From Cryptomeria japonica (taxonomy: Eukaryota > Streptophyta > Pinopsida > Cupressales > Cupressaceae), in NCBI RefSeq assembly GCF_030272615.1, contig NC_081415.1, positions 416,484,757 to 416,548,756 of the forward strand: DNA of 64,000 bases, given 5' to 3'. Shown one piece after another: positions 1 to 10,836 of the stretch (position 1 is the stretch's first letter; every line of letters starts with the position of its first letter). A program made the position numbers and the translations under genes. The notes below the pieces were generated by a model. That model made no database searches, was not told where the DNA came from, and was given only the letters and a program-made list of their open reading frames with translations.

Positions 1-428
1 TTAGTAAGTACTTTTTTGGCAGTGCTATTTTTGGCAGGTTTCGGTGGTCTAGTTCATAGGCTATTTTTGGCAGTACAATTTTCAGTATTTTTGGGCTTTC
101 AGCTCACTTTGGCAGTTGTTCAGCACATGGAAAAAGTATTTTTAATATTTTTTAATGCCCCCCCTTGGCCTAGGCATATGACTTATGTATTTTTGGTTAT
201 GACTTAAGGAGATGACTTGAGGTGATAAAGTATCATTTTATATCATAAGGTTTGGGCGATTTACTGTTGAGGGGAAATATTTTTATAAAGTGAAATATTA
301 ATAAGGCAAGATGGACGCCTTATGGAGAAACAAGTTAATTTTATAATATATTTCACTTATCTACCTTGGGCACCACATTATTATTTTATTGTCATTTTTA
401 TAAACTATATGTGCTTCTATGTGAAGAT
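1..428. other. Unassigned AT-rich flank
   Basis: No gene is recognisable. The first 130 bases repeat a TTTTTGGCAGT-like motif about four times, which suggests decayed repeat DNA. The stretch ends where the LTR-like repeat beginning TGTTGATGTTTG starts. Confidence 0.4.
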
Positions 429-864
429 TGTTGATGTTTGTAGCTATGGTTGGATCCTTCTATGGCCGACATAGCTTATATGATTGTCTAATTGGCCTAT
501 CGGCCCTAGACAATTATAGATCTGAGTTATGGACACTTCTTTGCACTAATGTATTAATCACATATGTGCCTATATGCTTTTGTAATTATGGTTTACATTT
601 ATCATGTGAATGGCCGACTTGGGAGTTGTCCACCTCTATGTATTGAAATGTGCTGTTCAAAGAATAGCCGACCCTTGGTGAAGGGTCACTTGCGATATAT
701 TTAAGGGAGAATCGAATCTCCACTAAAAAAAAAAAATCGAACATACACAATTCTGCAGCAGACTGAATTTTGAAGAGAAGTGCTCGGGGGAGGCAATCGG
801 GTATTGTCTATGGTTGGGAGGGCAAAACATTGCCCGTGGTTAATTAAGCACACCTAAATCAACA
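429..864 (+). repeat. 5' LTR of the 429-3083 element
   Basis: It starts TGTTGATGTTTG and ends AATCAACA, with the primer-binding site immediately downstream. Its first 185 bp or so match 3084-3267 closely. A TATA-like GATATATTTAAGG lies near 693-705. The flanking 5 bp cannot be paired with a right-hand duplication because the right LTR is chimeric. Confidence 0.65.
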
Positions 865-876
865 TGGTATCAGAGC
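865..876 (+). promoter_or_regulatory. Primer-binding site, initiator-Met tRNA type
   Basis: TGGTATCAGAGC directly abuts the LTR end. This is the usual minus-strand priming site of many plant Copia (and some Ty3) elements. Confidence 0.75.
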
Positions 877-2564
877 GTATTCGATCATGTGCCTGTTCTT
901 TCATAAATAAATTATCATAGCAATGTGTAGATTAGAGACAATGATTTAAACGATGATGAGTCTACTCACGATAAGTATCTGTGTTGGGAAGTGCAGATAC
1001 CACGATATACAAATAGAAGCCGATAATTATGTGAACTTGCCGTTACACAATCACAAAAGGATATGAACTCTGTGTGTCTGATCCGAAGATATGGTTATGT
1101 CTCAAATAGAATCCGTGTTTGAATATATATGTCCGCTCAATGCCTGAATGTCAATGATTGCAGAGTCTGTGAATCTAAACAAGGAGGATGCTGTCGAACA
1201 AACTATTCACTGTATATCGTTCTCCTGAGTATTGAGTCGTGTCTTTGATTAAGGCCAATAAGAGTCTAAATGCTGGCGATGTATATGTTGATGAATTGAT
1301 CTGGAATGATTATTGACTCGATGGTGTTGTATGGTCTTCTGGAAAATACCAGACTGATTCCTTATTGATGAACGTTCTGCAATGGCGTGACCAGTGTCTA
1401 TATTGTCACTCGAACTGTTTATCGATATGTGATTTCGCGGCACTGGTATGACGTGTCACAGAGATGAATATCACTTGAGATCCTTTGTATATTCGCTAGT
1501 ATTATCGCATGTTCGCGATGATGTGGAGATGTACTGTTTGATTGCTAGGTATGAAGATCAATGAAGCCATCGTATTTCAAGTTGCAGGAGGTAGTTGTGA
1601 TGAGTTTGCTGATTGCAAATATGAATTATCCGATTTGGCTGGTGATCATTGTATCTCTAATTATGTAGTTCCAAACTGTCTCGATCGCTACTGGTATCGC
1701 TGATTGCTCGGGCAAGTATGGGTTGCGGGCATTGCCAAGTGTTGATGATGCTGATCGGTGATTGCCAGTATGCCATGATCTCAGGTGAATAGTATCAGAA
1801 TCTTAGAATGATGTTGTGAAAGTTATGTCTGATTGTAGTGCCACGATGCCACACCAAGAGTATAAACATTTGGTATAAATGGAATGTCGAGGCATATATA
1901 TGTGTTGCAGATGTCATAAATATCGTCGCCTTGTTATCGCAAAGATGTCCACTTGATATGATATGCGATCAGAATGTGATAATCTCTGCCACCACCTCCA
2001 ATGATGCCATGATTGGATTATATTGGTTATCGCGCTGGTATGTAAGCGATATGATCTCCAAGGATGCCGTGAGCAGTGACAAGGATGATATTGATTTTGC
2101 TGATGCTGAAGATGGGTGCCGATCCTAGCATGATATGGTATCGCTGGTTAATTTGAACTACAAGGCCAGAAAGAACAAGACATTGACTTAAACCGAGACA
2201 CTCTCTCTGCACCACATTATACCGTTGTACAAGTGTGCCTTTTGAGTCAAGAACATTGTGATCTGCCTGAGGGCCCCCTAAACCTACTGGTTCATCACGA
2301 TTGAGTTCCTTAATAATTTGGAATATTGAAGGGATGATTGTCTTCACATTGGAGAGAGAGGGGCTTGCCCCTATTGTCGTTAAGGACTGAGTTGAGACAT
2401 CTCTCGAAGAGGAAGATTCTATACAGATTGTGATCAGTTTCTTCGAAGAGGAGGAATTAACATTCAGAGGGAGTTTGACAAACCATTTCAAGCAACCTTG
2501 GACGAGGAGGTTAGAAGGTTGATATCAGATTTAGAGGGAGCCACATCATCATAAAGATTTGTTT

Positions 2565-2715
2565 GTGCAAGCCCTTGTTAATCCATTTTTCTCTGCGAGA
2601 GAAGTTTGAGGTGCAAGCCCTTGTTAATGCATTCTTCTCTGCAAGAGAAGTTTGAGTTACAAGCCCTTGTTAATGCATTCTTCTCTGCGAGAGAAGTTTG
2701 AGGTGAAAACCCTTG
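2565..2715 (+). repeat. 46-bp minisatellite, three copies and a partial
   Basis: Units begin at 2565, 2611, 2657 and, partially, 2703. Each reads approximately CAAGCCCTTGTTAATGCATT followed by an inverted pair TTCTCTGC / GAGAGAAG. It lies in the 3' part of the internal region of the decayed LTR element. Confidence 0.85.
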
Positions 2716-2723
2716 TTTCTCCC

Positions 2724-3035
2724 ATTGGGAGTAGCCATGGTGGATCCATCCTCTGGGGGTAGCCATGGTGGATGTCATGTGAGAGACTCCATGACTTAGC
2801 ACTTGTGTTTATTCACCCTCTGGGAGTAGCCATGGTGAACGTCATGATGAGATGACGAAATCACGTTGAGGATTCCGTGATGGGCACTTGTGTTCATTGG
2901 CATTTCCATTCATTGGAGTAGGCATGATGGACCCATCCTCCGGGAGTAGCCATGGTGGTTGTGTTCATTTGTATTTCCATTCATGGGAGTAGCCATGATG
3001 AACCCACCCTCTGGGAGTAGCCATGGTGGATGTCT
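2724..3035 (+). repeat. Minisatellite with about seven GGAGTAGCCATGGTGGA cores
   Basis: The core recurs near 2724, 2755, 2820, 2919, 2941, 2985 and 3012 with irregular spacing (about 22-100 bp), usually preceded by a CCTCTGG-like lead. No open frame spans it, so it is probably non-coding. Confidence 0.75.
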
Positions 3036-3072
3036 CTATGTGACTCAGATATCGAGAAGGATTCCTCCCTAG

Positions 3073-3083
3073 CTAAGAGGGAG
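3073..3083 (+). promoter_or_regulatory. Polypurine tract before the 3' LTR
   Basis: CTAAGAGGGAG directly precedes the second TGTTGATG. This is the position expected for the plus-strand primer of reverse transcription. Confidence 0.55.
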
Positions 3084-4435
3084 TGTTGATGTTTGTAGCT
3101 ATGGTCGGATCCTTCTATGGCCGACATAGCTTATATAATTGTCTAATTAGCCTATCGGCCTTAGACAATTATAGGTTCGAGTTATGGACACTTATTTGCA
3201 CTAATGTATTAATCACATATATGCCGATTTGCTTTTGTAATTATGGTTTATATTTATCATGTGAATGTGCATTTGGGTTTGGCGTCCATTTGGAGGGAAT
3301 GTGAATTTGAATTTGGAGACACATAGTCTATAAATAAGAATGTTGGGCTCTTGTTTTTGGTATCCATGAATGTTTGATAACGAAGTGTTGCTGAATTGAT
3401 TTCAGAGTCTTGGCTTCGGGGTTGCGTGCCCTCCTAGCTCATCTTCAGTTTCGAGTTTGAAAGATAACTCCTAGCTAACAGAGTGATCTCATTTAGAGAT
3501 TACCAGTGGATTTTAAGAAGTTTGGTGTGATAAATTGGTGAAGAAACCCTATAGCTGATCCTCTCTTCTGCTCATTCTGTTTGGAGCTTTCATTCAAATT
3601 TTGTGGACATAGATTCAAAAGTTTGGTATGCTCTTGGTGCCCATTTGCTCAGACTTTGGTGGATTTTGGTGGAGTAGTTGATTTCATATTTCAAATCGAA
3701 CTTGCTGCTGTTTGCCCTAGTTCGATTTTCTGTTTTGGAGAGTGTGCCCTTGCTGAGACCCCTTTGGTCGCGTGTTTCCTTGGCCCTCCTTGGCCACCTA
3801 GCTCTTGTGCTTCATCTGCAATTCACTGGAGCTCATTCGGAGGTGTTTTGATGGAGATATGGGCTTCACAGTGTTGCTGGTCTGATTTTTGGTAATGTTG
3901 ATATGCTATATCAGATTTGGTAAAGTGTTCTTTTTGGCTTGTGTTTTCCAGTATTCTTGTTTGTGGCTTCTTGGAGTACTTTCTTGTATCCATTAGAGGT
4001 TGGAGCTTTAATGTACCGGCAGAATCTTGCAGAGTTTGCTTATTGTAAAACTCTATTCAGTAGTACTAAAACAATCCATTTTCATTCTGCATTATACTTA
4101 TTTGTATTGCCCATTGCATAAGTGGAAGAGGCTAGCTTCGCCGCCTATCTCTATTTCATTTTGTATTCCTGTCCTCTCGCTGAATAAGTGGTTGAGTGAT
4201 AGTTTGTTATTTCCAGTCCTCCCACTGAATAAGTGGTTGAGTGATTGTCTTTATTCAATTTCATTTTTCTTGGATTTGTAATTGGCTGGTTATACCGCCA
4301 AGTAGTTGTTAATTTCCAGCATTTATTTATTCCGCTGAAAAGTGGAAGTGGCTGGTCTAACCGCCAATATGTATTGCTCTCAGTATTTCATCTTGCTAAC
4401 GCTAATGGGTGAAATTATTGTGTTGAAAAATTGAA
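3084..4435 (+). repeat. LTR-like block with TATA box and hairpin minisatellite
   Basis: The first 185 bp match the LTR at 429, after which the sequence differs. It has a good TATA box (CTATAAATAAG, 3328-3338). From about 4100 to 4370 it has repeated units of the form CCGCTGAATAAGTGG plus TTGAGTGA, alternating with GGCTGG...CCGCC units. The same arrangement occurs at 31079-31889, so it is a repeated LTR type. Its right end at about 4435 is uncertain. It may be the true, longer 3' LTR of the neighbour, or a separate element joined by recombination. Confidence 0.5.
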
Positions 4436-4579
4436 AAAAACTAAGGGGGACATTTCACAAAGATATAGCCACCTTCGGTCACACATTCACAACCCCTGGA
4501 GATCATAAGCTATGGACTACTCTCTTAGACAAAGAGTAGTCCAATTAATGTGTTGATGGAGGATATGAAATGAACTTGG

Positions 4580-6205
4580 ATGAGGACCAGTTGCTCTATT
4601 GTGATGGATGGGTGGATTGATGTTAGACATCGGCCACTCATCAATATCATTGTCACATGCCCTTCTGGTTCGTATTTTTTGAAAGCCATGGATTGTTCAG
4701 GGAAGCGTAAGGCTGCGGAGTTCTAGTTTAGCATTTTGAGAGATGCCATAGATGAGGTTGGCGTTGCTAATGTTGTACAGGTGATCACTGATTCAACATG
4801 TGTGTGCAAATCAACAAGTTTGATGGTGGAGGGTGCTTACAAGCACATCTTTGGGACCCCATGTTGTGTTCATGCATTGAAAGACATAGGAAAAATAGAC
4901 TGGGTGAAGCAAGTGGTGGTAGAAGCTAAAGATGTTCAAATGTTAATTTGCAACCACCACACCTCACTTGCTGTCTTTAGATCAATTTCAAAGGAGTTCC
5001 TCAAACCCGTTGAAACAAGGTATGCCACTTAAGTTTGTATCAAACTTCCAATTTTTTATTTTAATGAACATTTAATATTGGTATGCCACTTATTTTTTTT
5101 TATTATTTTAATGAATGTAGGTATGCCACTTCATCTTGTTGGAGAGGATGCTTGAAGTGCATGATCCTCTACAGATGATGGTGGTGAATCCCGAGCGGGC
5201 TAGATGGCGGGTATCAAACTCTACTGAAGGAAAACCTACCAAACAAAAGATTCTTGATGACAATTGGTGGTCCACCGTGAGGTAAGATGTCGTTGATTTT
5301 ATTATTAAATTGCTGATTGTTTTAAAAATTAAATATTAGATTGCTGATTTTCATATTTTGATTTTAATATTTTGAACTTTGCACTTGCAGATATGTTTTC
5401 TCTATCATCTCACCTATTGTAGATGCCATCAGATATGCTGATCTAGACTCTCCTAGTCTTGGAGAGACATATGAGACATTTGACAGTATGCTTGGGAAGA
5501 TTAAGCAAACAATTTGGGCTAAGGATCCTACTTTGGGGTTCTATGAGCAATATATTAGGCCCATTGTGACACAGAGTGGAACATAATGAACTCCCTGCTT
5601 CATATGGCAGCCTATGCAGTGAATCCCAAATGGTATGCACCGAGGGATGGAAGGGTGCCTTCATGTGATGATGATGAAGTTTTAAATGGGTTCACGTGGG
5701 CCATTGATAAGATATATACAAAGGAGGAGGCTTCCATACTTCACGCACAATTCCTTGACTTCACAAATCTTCGTGGTCCTACATTGAGTAAACGACAGGC
5801 GAGGTTGGACATAGCTATATTAGCCCAAAGAGTCTCTATTTGATGGTGGACATGGCATGGGAAGGATACACCACAATTGAAGTTGCTTGCCACTGGCCTA
5901 CTTTCACAGATTGCTAGTCACTCCGCTGCAGACAGGAATTGGTCCACATATGACTTTATCTACTCTATCAAAAGGAATGGACTTACCTCTAGAGGAGCGG
6001 AGAAGCTAGTGGCTGTGCATAGTTCTCTTCGACTTCGGGATCGTTAAACTCTAGAATATCGACAGACGACTCTAGCTTTATGATGGGATGTTGATCCCAA
6101 AGATGTGGCCCAGGTTGATGAGGAGGCACTAGAGGGATTGGTTGGAATTCCGTTGGATGAGGTGGACGTGGACCATGACAGTGGCAGACTCAGAGGACTC
6201 TAATT
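4580..6205 (+). pseudogene. hAT-superfamily transposase pseudogene (DUF659 and hAT dimerisation type)
   Basis: Translation in stages gives a decayed hAT transposase. The start region reads MDGWIDVRHRPLINIIVTCP, then YFLKAMDCSGK. A 99-residue open stretch (4736-5032) follows, with DAIDEVG, VVQVITDS and the PCCVHALKDIG motif typical of plant hAT proteins with the DUF659 core. Two introns can be inferred, at about 5020-5121 and 5283-5390, with good GT and AG borders. The later part contains AADRNWSTYDF, SIKRNGLTS and EKLVAVHSSLRLRDR, which is the hAT C-terminal dimerisation region. Stops interrupt it at about 4723, 5585, 5841 and 6045, so it cannot make a full enzyme. The N-terminal BED-type zinc finger is not visible. 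Confidence 0.85.
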
Positions 6206-7132
6206 TTGATGCAATGTTAGGAGATGCAGATTAGGGGCAGCATTGTACTTTGTTTTTTTGCATTTTGATTTTCATATCATAATTGATAATGAAACTATAT
6301 GGCAGCAGTGTAGCCTTTGGGCATTTTGTATGTTATTGCTTTAATATCTATTATCATATGCATATTGACAATTTGAATGAATTGAAATTCTGAATTATGA
6401 ATGCATCTTGAGTATTGACAATGTTGTATGTTCAAAATTTACGTTCTAAAATTTTATCATAGTATCATAGACATGCTATATCCATGATTTCATATGAATA
6501 TAATGTATATATGCATGCTTTATCCATGTTTTCTTATGAACATTTAAAATTTTCCTATATATTTTAAAGTTTCCTTATATTTTATATAGCCATCCCCCTT
6601 TGCTGCCCCCCCAATCGCCGTCCCAAAATTTGCCAAAAAAATTTGCTGTCCCAGAAACTCGGGATAACGTAGCTTTGAACATGACAAGCTAGCAAAAAAC
6701 AATAGTGACAATTTGGATCAAACTATTTGACCTATCATCAGGATGTAGATGTGACTATATAATAAGCTAAAATCTACAATTCAAAAGACATTATTTTGAT
6801 GATGGATCATATAGTGTGATCCAAAACATATATAATCAAATTTTTTAGTACATGTTTTTTAAAGCATTCTTTTTGTATTTGAAAGGACCCTGCAAGGTTG
6901 AAACCACTGATGTTATTTTACTTATGTGCTTGGTAGGCAGAAGTTGGTTTATAACAGTGTTCTTTTCAGAATGGAGACAGAATGTCCACTCCCTGTCCTA
7001 GAAATTTTGTCTATTGGGAACTTTCGTAGGCATGTTGCCCTTCTTTTGCAGTACTTTGGGAATTCCCTCTTCTTGTTAAACCTTTCTAAGTTCAAAAAAT
7101 TAAAACAGAATTAACATCTCGTACCACTATCT
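6206..7132. other. Unassigned AT-rich spacer
   Basis: No gene is visible. A C-rich patch at 6596-6665 (GCCGTCCC, GCTGTCCC) resembles the subterminal motifs of the hAT element at 7141-8484. It may be the right end region of the transposon whose transposase decays at 4580-6205, but no terminal repeat pair or duplication was found. Confidence 0.35.
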
Positions 7133-7140
7133 GATCAGAA

Positions 7141-8484
7141 CAGTGCTCCCCAGGGACAGGTCCTCAGTTTTTTTGCCAGGTTTTGGGGGTGGGGGGAGGC
7201 AGATAGAACGTCCCCTCTCTCTCACAGAGATGTTCCCAGGAATTCTGGTCAAGGTGGGGGATGTTCCCGTGTTTGGGGACACCTGTGATGTTGAAATTGT
7301 GTTCAAATGCTGTAGGGTGCAGCAAAAATTATCAGCAAAAAAATGTCTACAGGTCTTAAAACCCTGGGCCCAGCTTGTTTTATGTTGTAGTGGGGAAGTT
7401 GTACTACTGCATAATGGAGAATATGCAAAGAGAGGACTGATTGAAATAGCTGTGCAGAGATGAATCTTGAGGTCATTAGACATGCGGAAAATCTTATGAT
7501 GGGCAACCAATATGGCCTTCACAGTCCTGCTGCCCAACTTGAACCAACTCTACTGAAGTATTTGTATAGCTCCAGATATGCACAAATGATGTTCTTGCTT
7601 TCAGACCTAATGTACAGTAGCCTGTTCCCAGCTGCCAGCACTTAAAAAAATAATAAAAAACATATTTAAAATCAAAGAGCCAAATAATGAACACGTGATT
7701 TCTAGATTCAACTGTGTAACATTTATTTTGCATCAATGTTTCAGATTACACTGTGATCCATCATCATGATAATAGAGAGCTAGAGGAGAAAAAATGGTTA
7801 GTTGCGGACCAAGACAAGCTAAAAAGAGAGAGGGGGAAGGGGGCAGAGGAAGGTTGCACATGGTGCGAGGCGCAAGGCATTATTTTTGGAAAATAAATCT
7901 AAAAATGCCAAAAATGTGACAAGGTAAGAAAAACCGCAAGGAAAGGTTCAAGTGAAGAAACAAATAAGAAACTGTATGCAAATATAGAAGTTCATATGAC
8001 TGGATTAGTTTAATAAAGACTACGATATGATTAGAAGAAATTATATATAGATACATAAACATATTTAAAATAGGTATTAAAATTACTTAATTATTTACAA
8101 TAATGACGAGAACTAATTTTCTAGGAATTTTTTTTATAATAACTTTTAAATTTTTTAACTTCGACCATGCACACTATTTTGATATGAATTTAAACTTTTA
8201 GGTTGCGAGAAGAATATGAAGTTAAACTTTTTATTAATAATATTAATTATTTTAAATAACTACTTCTAATTATTAGTTATTAACTATCTTTTTAAAATTT
8301 ACAAATAACTTTTTGATAATTGTGGTCATTTGTAAATTTGTAATAAATCAATATCAAAATTTAAAATATTATATATTTACAAATGACTTTATATATCAAT
8401 TCCCTCGCTGTCCCTACAATTTAGGAATTTTTTTGCCATCCCTGAAACCTCAACCCACCATCATGGAAACTTGGAGAAACACTG
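7141..8484. mobile_element. Non-autonomous hAT transposon, 1,344 bp, TSD GATCAGAA
   Basis: The 8-bp direct duplication GATCAGAA is exact at 7133-7140 and 8485-8492, the size hAT elements make. The ends are imperfect inverted repeats: CAGTGCTCCCC on the left and CAGTGTTTCTCC read inward from the right. CAGTG is a common hAT terminus. Both ends carry GGGACAG motifs and a T-run followed by GCCA just inside. No transposase frame is present. A 61-codon frame at 7460-7645 shows no recognisable domain. The element was presumably moved by a related hAT enzyme; the broken gene 1 kb upstream is a plausible relative but not a proven source. Confidence 0.85.
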
Positions 8485-8492
8485 GATCAGAA

Positions 8493-9005
8493 TGATTAAA
8501 CACAAAGTGAAACAGCGAGAGCAAAATAATTATGAAAGCATTGAGAAGGATTCATTGGATCAGAAGTCGTATAATCATTTTTGATGCATTAATAAGGATC
8601 AGACCGGTTTCTCATATTATGAAATTGAGAGGTGATTCATCCCTGTATAATCCCTGTTTTTAGGGTTCATAATTGAGATATCTGCAATTTTCGCTCTTAT
8701 TGTGTACCGAGTCTTTTAATTTCAATGTTCTTTTCCTTGTTTTGATTTTCGATAGACTCTGGAGTAAGTGTTTTTGTGTCATATTTTTGGAGTTGATATT
8801 AATTCAGTCTGCGAATCTTTGTGAAGCATGGTAATCAAAACTGAATTATAATGTGTTAGCTTAGGATTTTGATATAAGTTGGTTATGATCCAAAATAAGC
8901 TTTAGAGTGAGATTTTTAAAAATATACATGCAACATTTGCTAGTCATTAGCATGGGAAATTACCCAGAGGAAGCAAACTAAGTTATATTATTTTGCTTAA
9001 AGCAG
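8493..9005. other. Unassigned, probably intronic or intergenic
   Basis: AT-rich sequence with no conserved reading frame. If the exons at 9006-9422 belong to a gene, this is likely intron, and the hAT insertion at 7141 would then lie in or near that intron. Confidence 0.3.
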
Positions 9006-9422
9006 GCTTTATGTCAAACAAAAATATGGGACAGAAGAATGGTTTAAGAATGTTTCTGCTATCAACCGCCCTTCTGTCAAGGAAGCTCTAAAGTTGTCCC
9101 TGATCAAACCACTGGAAGACTTACTGGTATATCTATGTACATTTTTTAGCAAGAATCATGGTAACAGAATAATAATGTACCGATTCTGAATACATTATCT
9201 TGATGTTGGGTTGTTTTGTTTTTTATATTGTTTTTATGGTGTGTAACAGGAAGGGATAAAAGAATCGTAGAGTTATATTTCTAAGCTTAAGATATGTGCA
9301 GGGAAAGAATTCAGATGTAAATTCATCGTTTCGAGTTGCTTTGATTTACAATCATATTGGACTGTCACAAGAATTCAATATTGAAGATTCAAAGGAAAAT
9401 AATGGAAAACGTAGAAAAACAG
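9006..9422 (+). CDS. Two candidate exons of an unidentified host gene
   Basis: Two 121-bp open segments have clean splice borders and matching phase. Exon 1 is 9006-9126 (AG before, GTATAT after). Exon 2 is 9302-9422 (CAG before, GTACGG after), with a 175-bp intron between. Joined, they encode about 80 residues without a stop, including KYGTEEWFKNVSAI, RPSVKEALKLSLIKPLEDLL and FRVALIYNH, ending in a basic KRRKTG. The composition looks like a real protein rather than transposon debris. I have a weak impression of the N-terminal half of a PUS10-type tRNA pseudouridine synthase, but I cannot confirm it and assign no function. No start codon, further exons or polyadenylation region could be linked, so this may be part of a gene with long introns or an isolated gene fragment. 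Confidence 0.45.
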
Positions 9423-9776
9423 GTACGGCTAGATTTCTTTCCTTATGATGCAATGTTTCTTCCCAGTAAATCCTACAACTACATAAAATATTCATGCAAG
9501 TGTTTCATAGACGATCAATTCCCCATTTCAATCTAGCTGCATTGTGTTTTTGCCTTACAAATATGGGAACATTCTGTTCAACTTCCATGAACATTTGAGA
9601 ATTGTGAAATATCTATATCTATGAGGGTTGATGCATGAAAATAAATGATATCCCTTTCAACTAGGAAAGATGATGCTTTATAGCCTTGGACAACAACATT
9701 CATAGGTTTGTAGAGTCTTGGTTAGTATGTTTACCTACTTAAAAGGTTTGTGTGACTAAAAAGCTTTGAGCCTCTG
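9423..9776. other. Unassigned spacer
   Basis: AT-rich, no reading frame or repeat recognised. It begins at the splice donor after the second candidate exon. Confidence 0.3.
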
Positions 9777-10053
9777 ATTTTTTTAAACAAAATTATTTTT
9801 TGTTTTATTTAATGGAAAGAACTAGATTACATCGATATTGGCCCTTTGTTAAGTAGATTATAGCATGATGAATAAGCATACATCTAAACTAGAAATTGTC
9901 CTTCAGCTAAGCAGCCAAGAGTAGGGAGATCTAGTCTGTCAAGGTCACCCAGGGTTGAACCTGGCCCAATTGGACCTCTAGGGGATTTGAAACTTGGTGG
10001 ATGACAAAATCAAGGAACATACTATTATCCTCACCAATTGAGCTACAGCCCCT
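9777..10053 (-). mobile_element. tRNA-derived SINE
   Basis: Read on the minus strand the element starts GGGGCTGTAGCTCAATTGG, a tRNA-like head with an A box (TAGCTCAATTGG, 10036-10047). A B-box-like AGTTTCAAATCCC follows about 50 bp later (9982-9994). A second B-like GGTTCAACCC occurs further on. The minus-strand 3' end runs into a short A-run near 9777, as expected for a SINE tail. It is not a functional tRNA gene because no complete cloverleaf fits. The 3' boundary is approximate and no target duplication was found. Confidence 0.55.
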
Positions 10054-10233
10054 CAATAAGCTTCTGTTATTTTTAGATAAAGATCAAGATAATAATTATA
10101 TTACTAGGATGAGTAATTACATAAAAACTCTAGTTTCCACTTGTGTAGTAGGGTGTTTTGGGTTAATGCTACGTTGCCAGTTTTGGTTCAAATCTTGGTT
10201 CAGGTTTGTGGATTTAGTTCCTGAACCGGGCCA

Positions 10234-10234
10234 T

Positions 10235-10298
<64 letters not shown>
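10234..10298. repeat. Compound microsatellite (TA)n(GA)n
   Basis: About ten TA units are followed directly by about 22 GA units. A second, shorter copy with the same order lies at 10483-10525. Confidence 0.95.
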
Positions 10299-10300
<2 letters not shown>

Positions 10301-10475
10301 GCTTGGGCATTGTCCAAAAACATAGGAATTGCTACCAATAATGAAGCTGAAATGGAGGCACTGGCAAGTGGATTAAGCTTTTGTTAGAGTCAGGGAATTT
10401 ATCAATTGGATATAGAAGGGGATTCAATGATATGCATAAATTCAGTAAGGAAGAGGAAAATAGTTAACTAGAAAT
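10299..10475 (+). pseudogene. RNase H-like fragment of a LINE-type retroelement
   Basis: The frame reads AWALSKNIG, then ATNNEAEMEALASGLSF, a stop, then LDIEGDSMICINSV. These are the central motifs of the RNase H-like domain found at the C-terminal end of plant LINE polyproteins: the glutamate in AEMEAL and the aspartate in EGDS. One stop interrupts it and both ends are lost. It sits between two copies of a TA/GA microsatellite. Confidence 0.6.
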
Positions 10476-10482
10476 TGCAATC

Positions 10483-10525
<43 letters not shown>
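10483..10525. repeat. Compound microsatellite (AT)n(AG)n, second copy
   Basis: A shorter repeat of the TA-then-GA array at 10234. The following 300 bp up to 10831 hold nothing recognisable. Confidence 0.9.
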
Positions 10526-10527
<2 letters not shown>

Positions 10528-10836
10528 TCAAACATAGAGTTCAATATTAAAATAATAATATTCAGTTCAAGAATCAATTTTCAATGTTGTATGGAATTTA
10601 TATATCATCAATTGTTAACAGTAGATGATGTAGGAACATTTGAAGAACCGTAAGTAGCGTCACTACTGTTTGCACTAAAAGCATGCTTGCTTTTGGACTC
10701 CTTAAGTGAAACATTTTGGGAACTGGTGGCATCAAGTTAGTATGGTTTGGCTTCATATCTCACAATAGTTTATATTATGCTTTTGATTATTATCTCTGCC
10801 TACATAGGTTGCCTTACACAAATGATACAATGACTA

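Larger units (their letters stand above)
429..3083 (+). mobile_element. Decayed non-autonomous LTR retrotransposon (5' LTR plus internal region)
   Basis: A 436-bp LTR beginning TGTTGATG and ending ATCAACA is followed directly by TGGTATCAGAGC, the complement of the initiator methionine tRNA 3' end used by many plant Copia elements. The internal region of about 2.2 kb has no recognisable protease, integrase or reverse transcriptase, and its short frames look accidental. It ends in a purine-rich stretch directly before a second TGTTGATGTTTG sequence at 3084. Its last 500 bp consist of two minisatellites. This fits a non-autonomous element that depends on another element's enzymes. It is old: the second LTR matches the first for only about 185 bp. 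Confidence 0.65.

Noticed and set aside
7460-7645. Host exon captured by the hAT element
   Set aside because: The 61-residue translation has no recognisable motif and no clear splice borders.
10021-10053. A tRNA gene on the minus strand
   Set aside because: Only the D-arm/A-box part is convincing. No complete cloverleaf with anticodon stem and acceptor pairing fits, so a SINE head is the better explanation.
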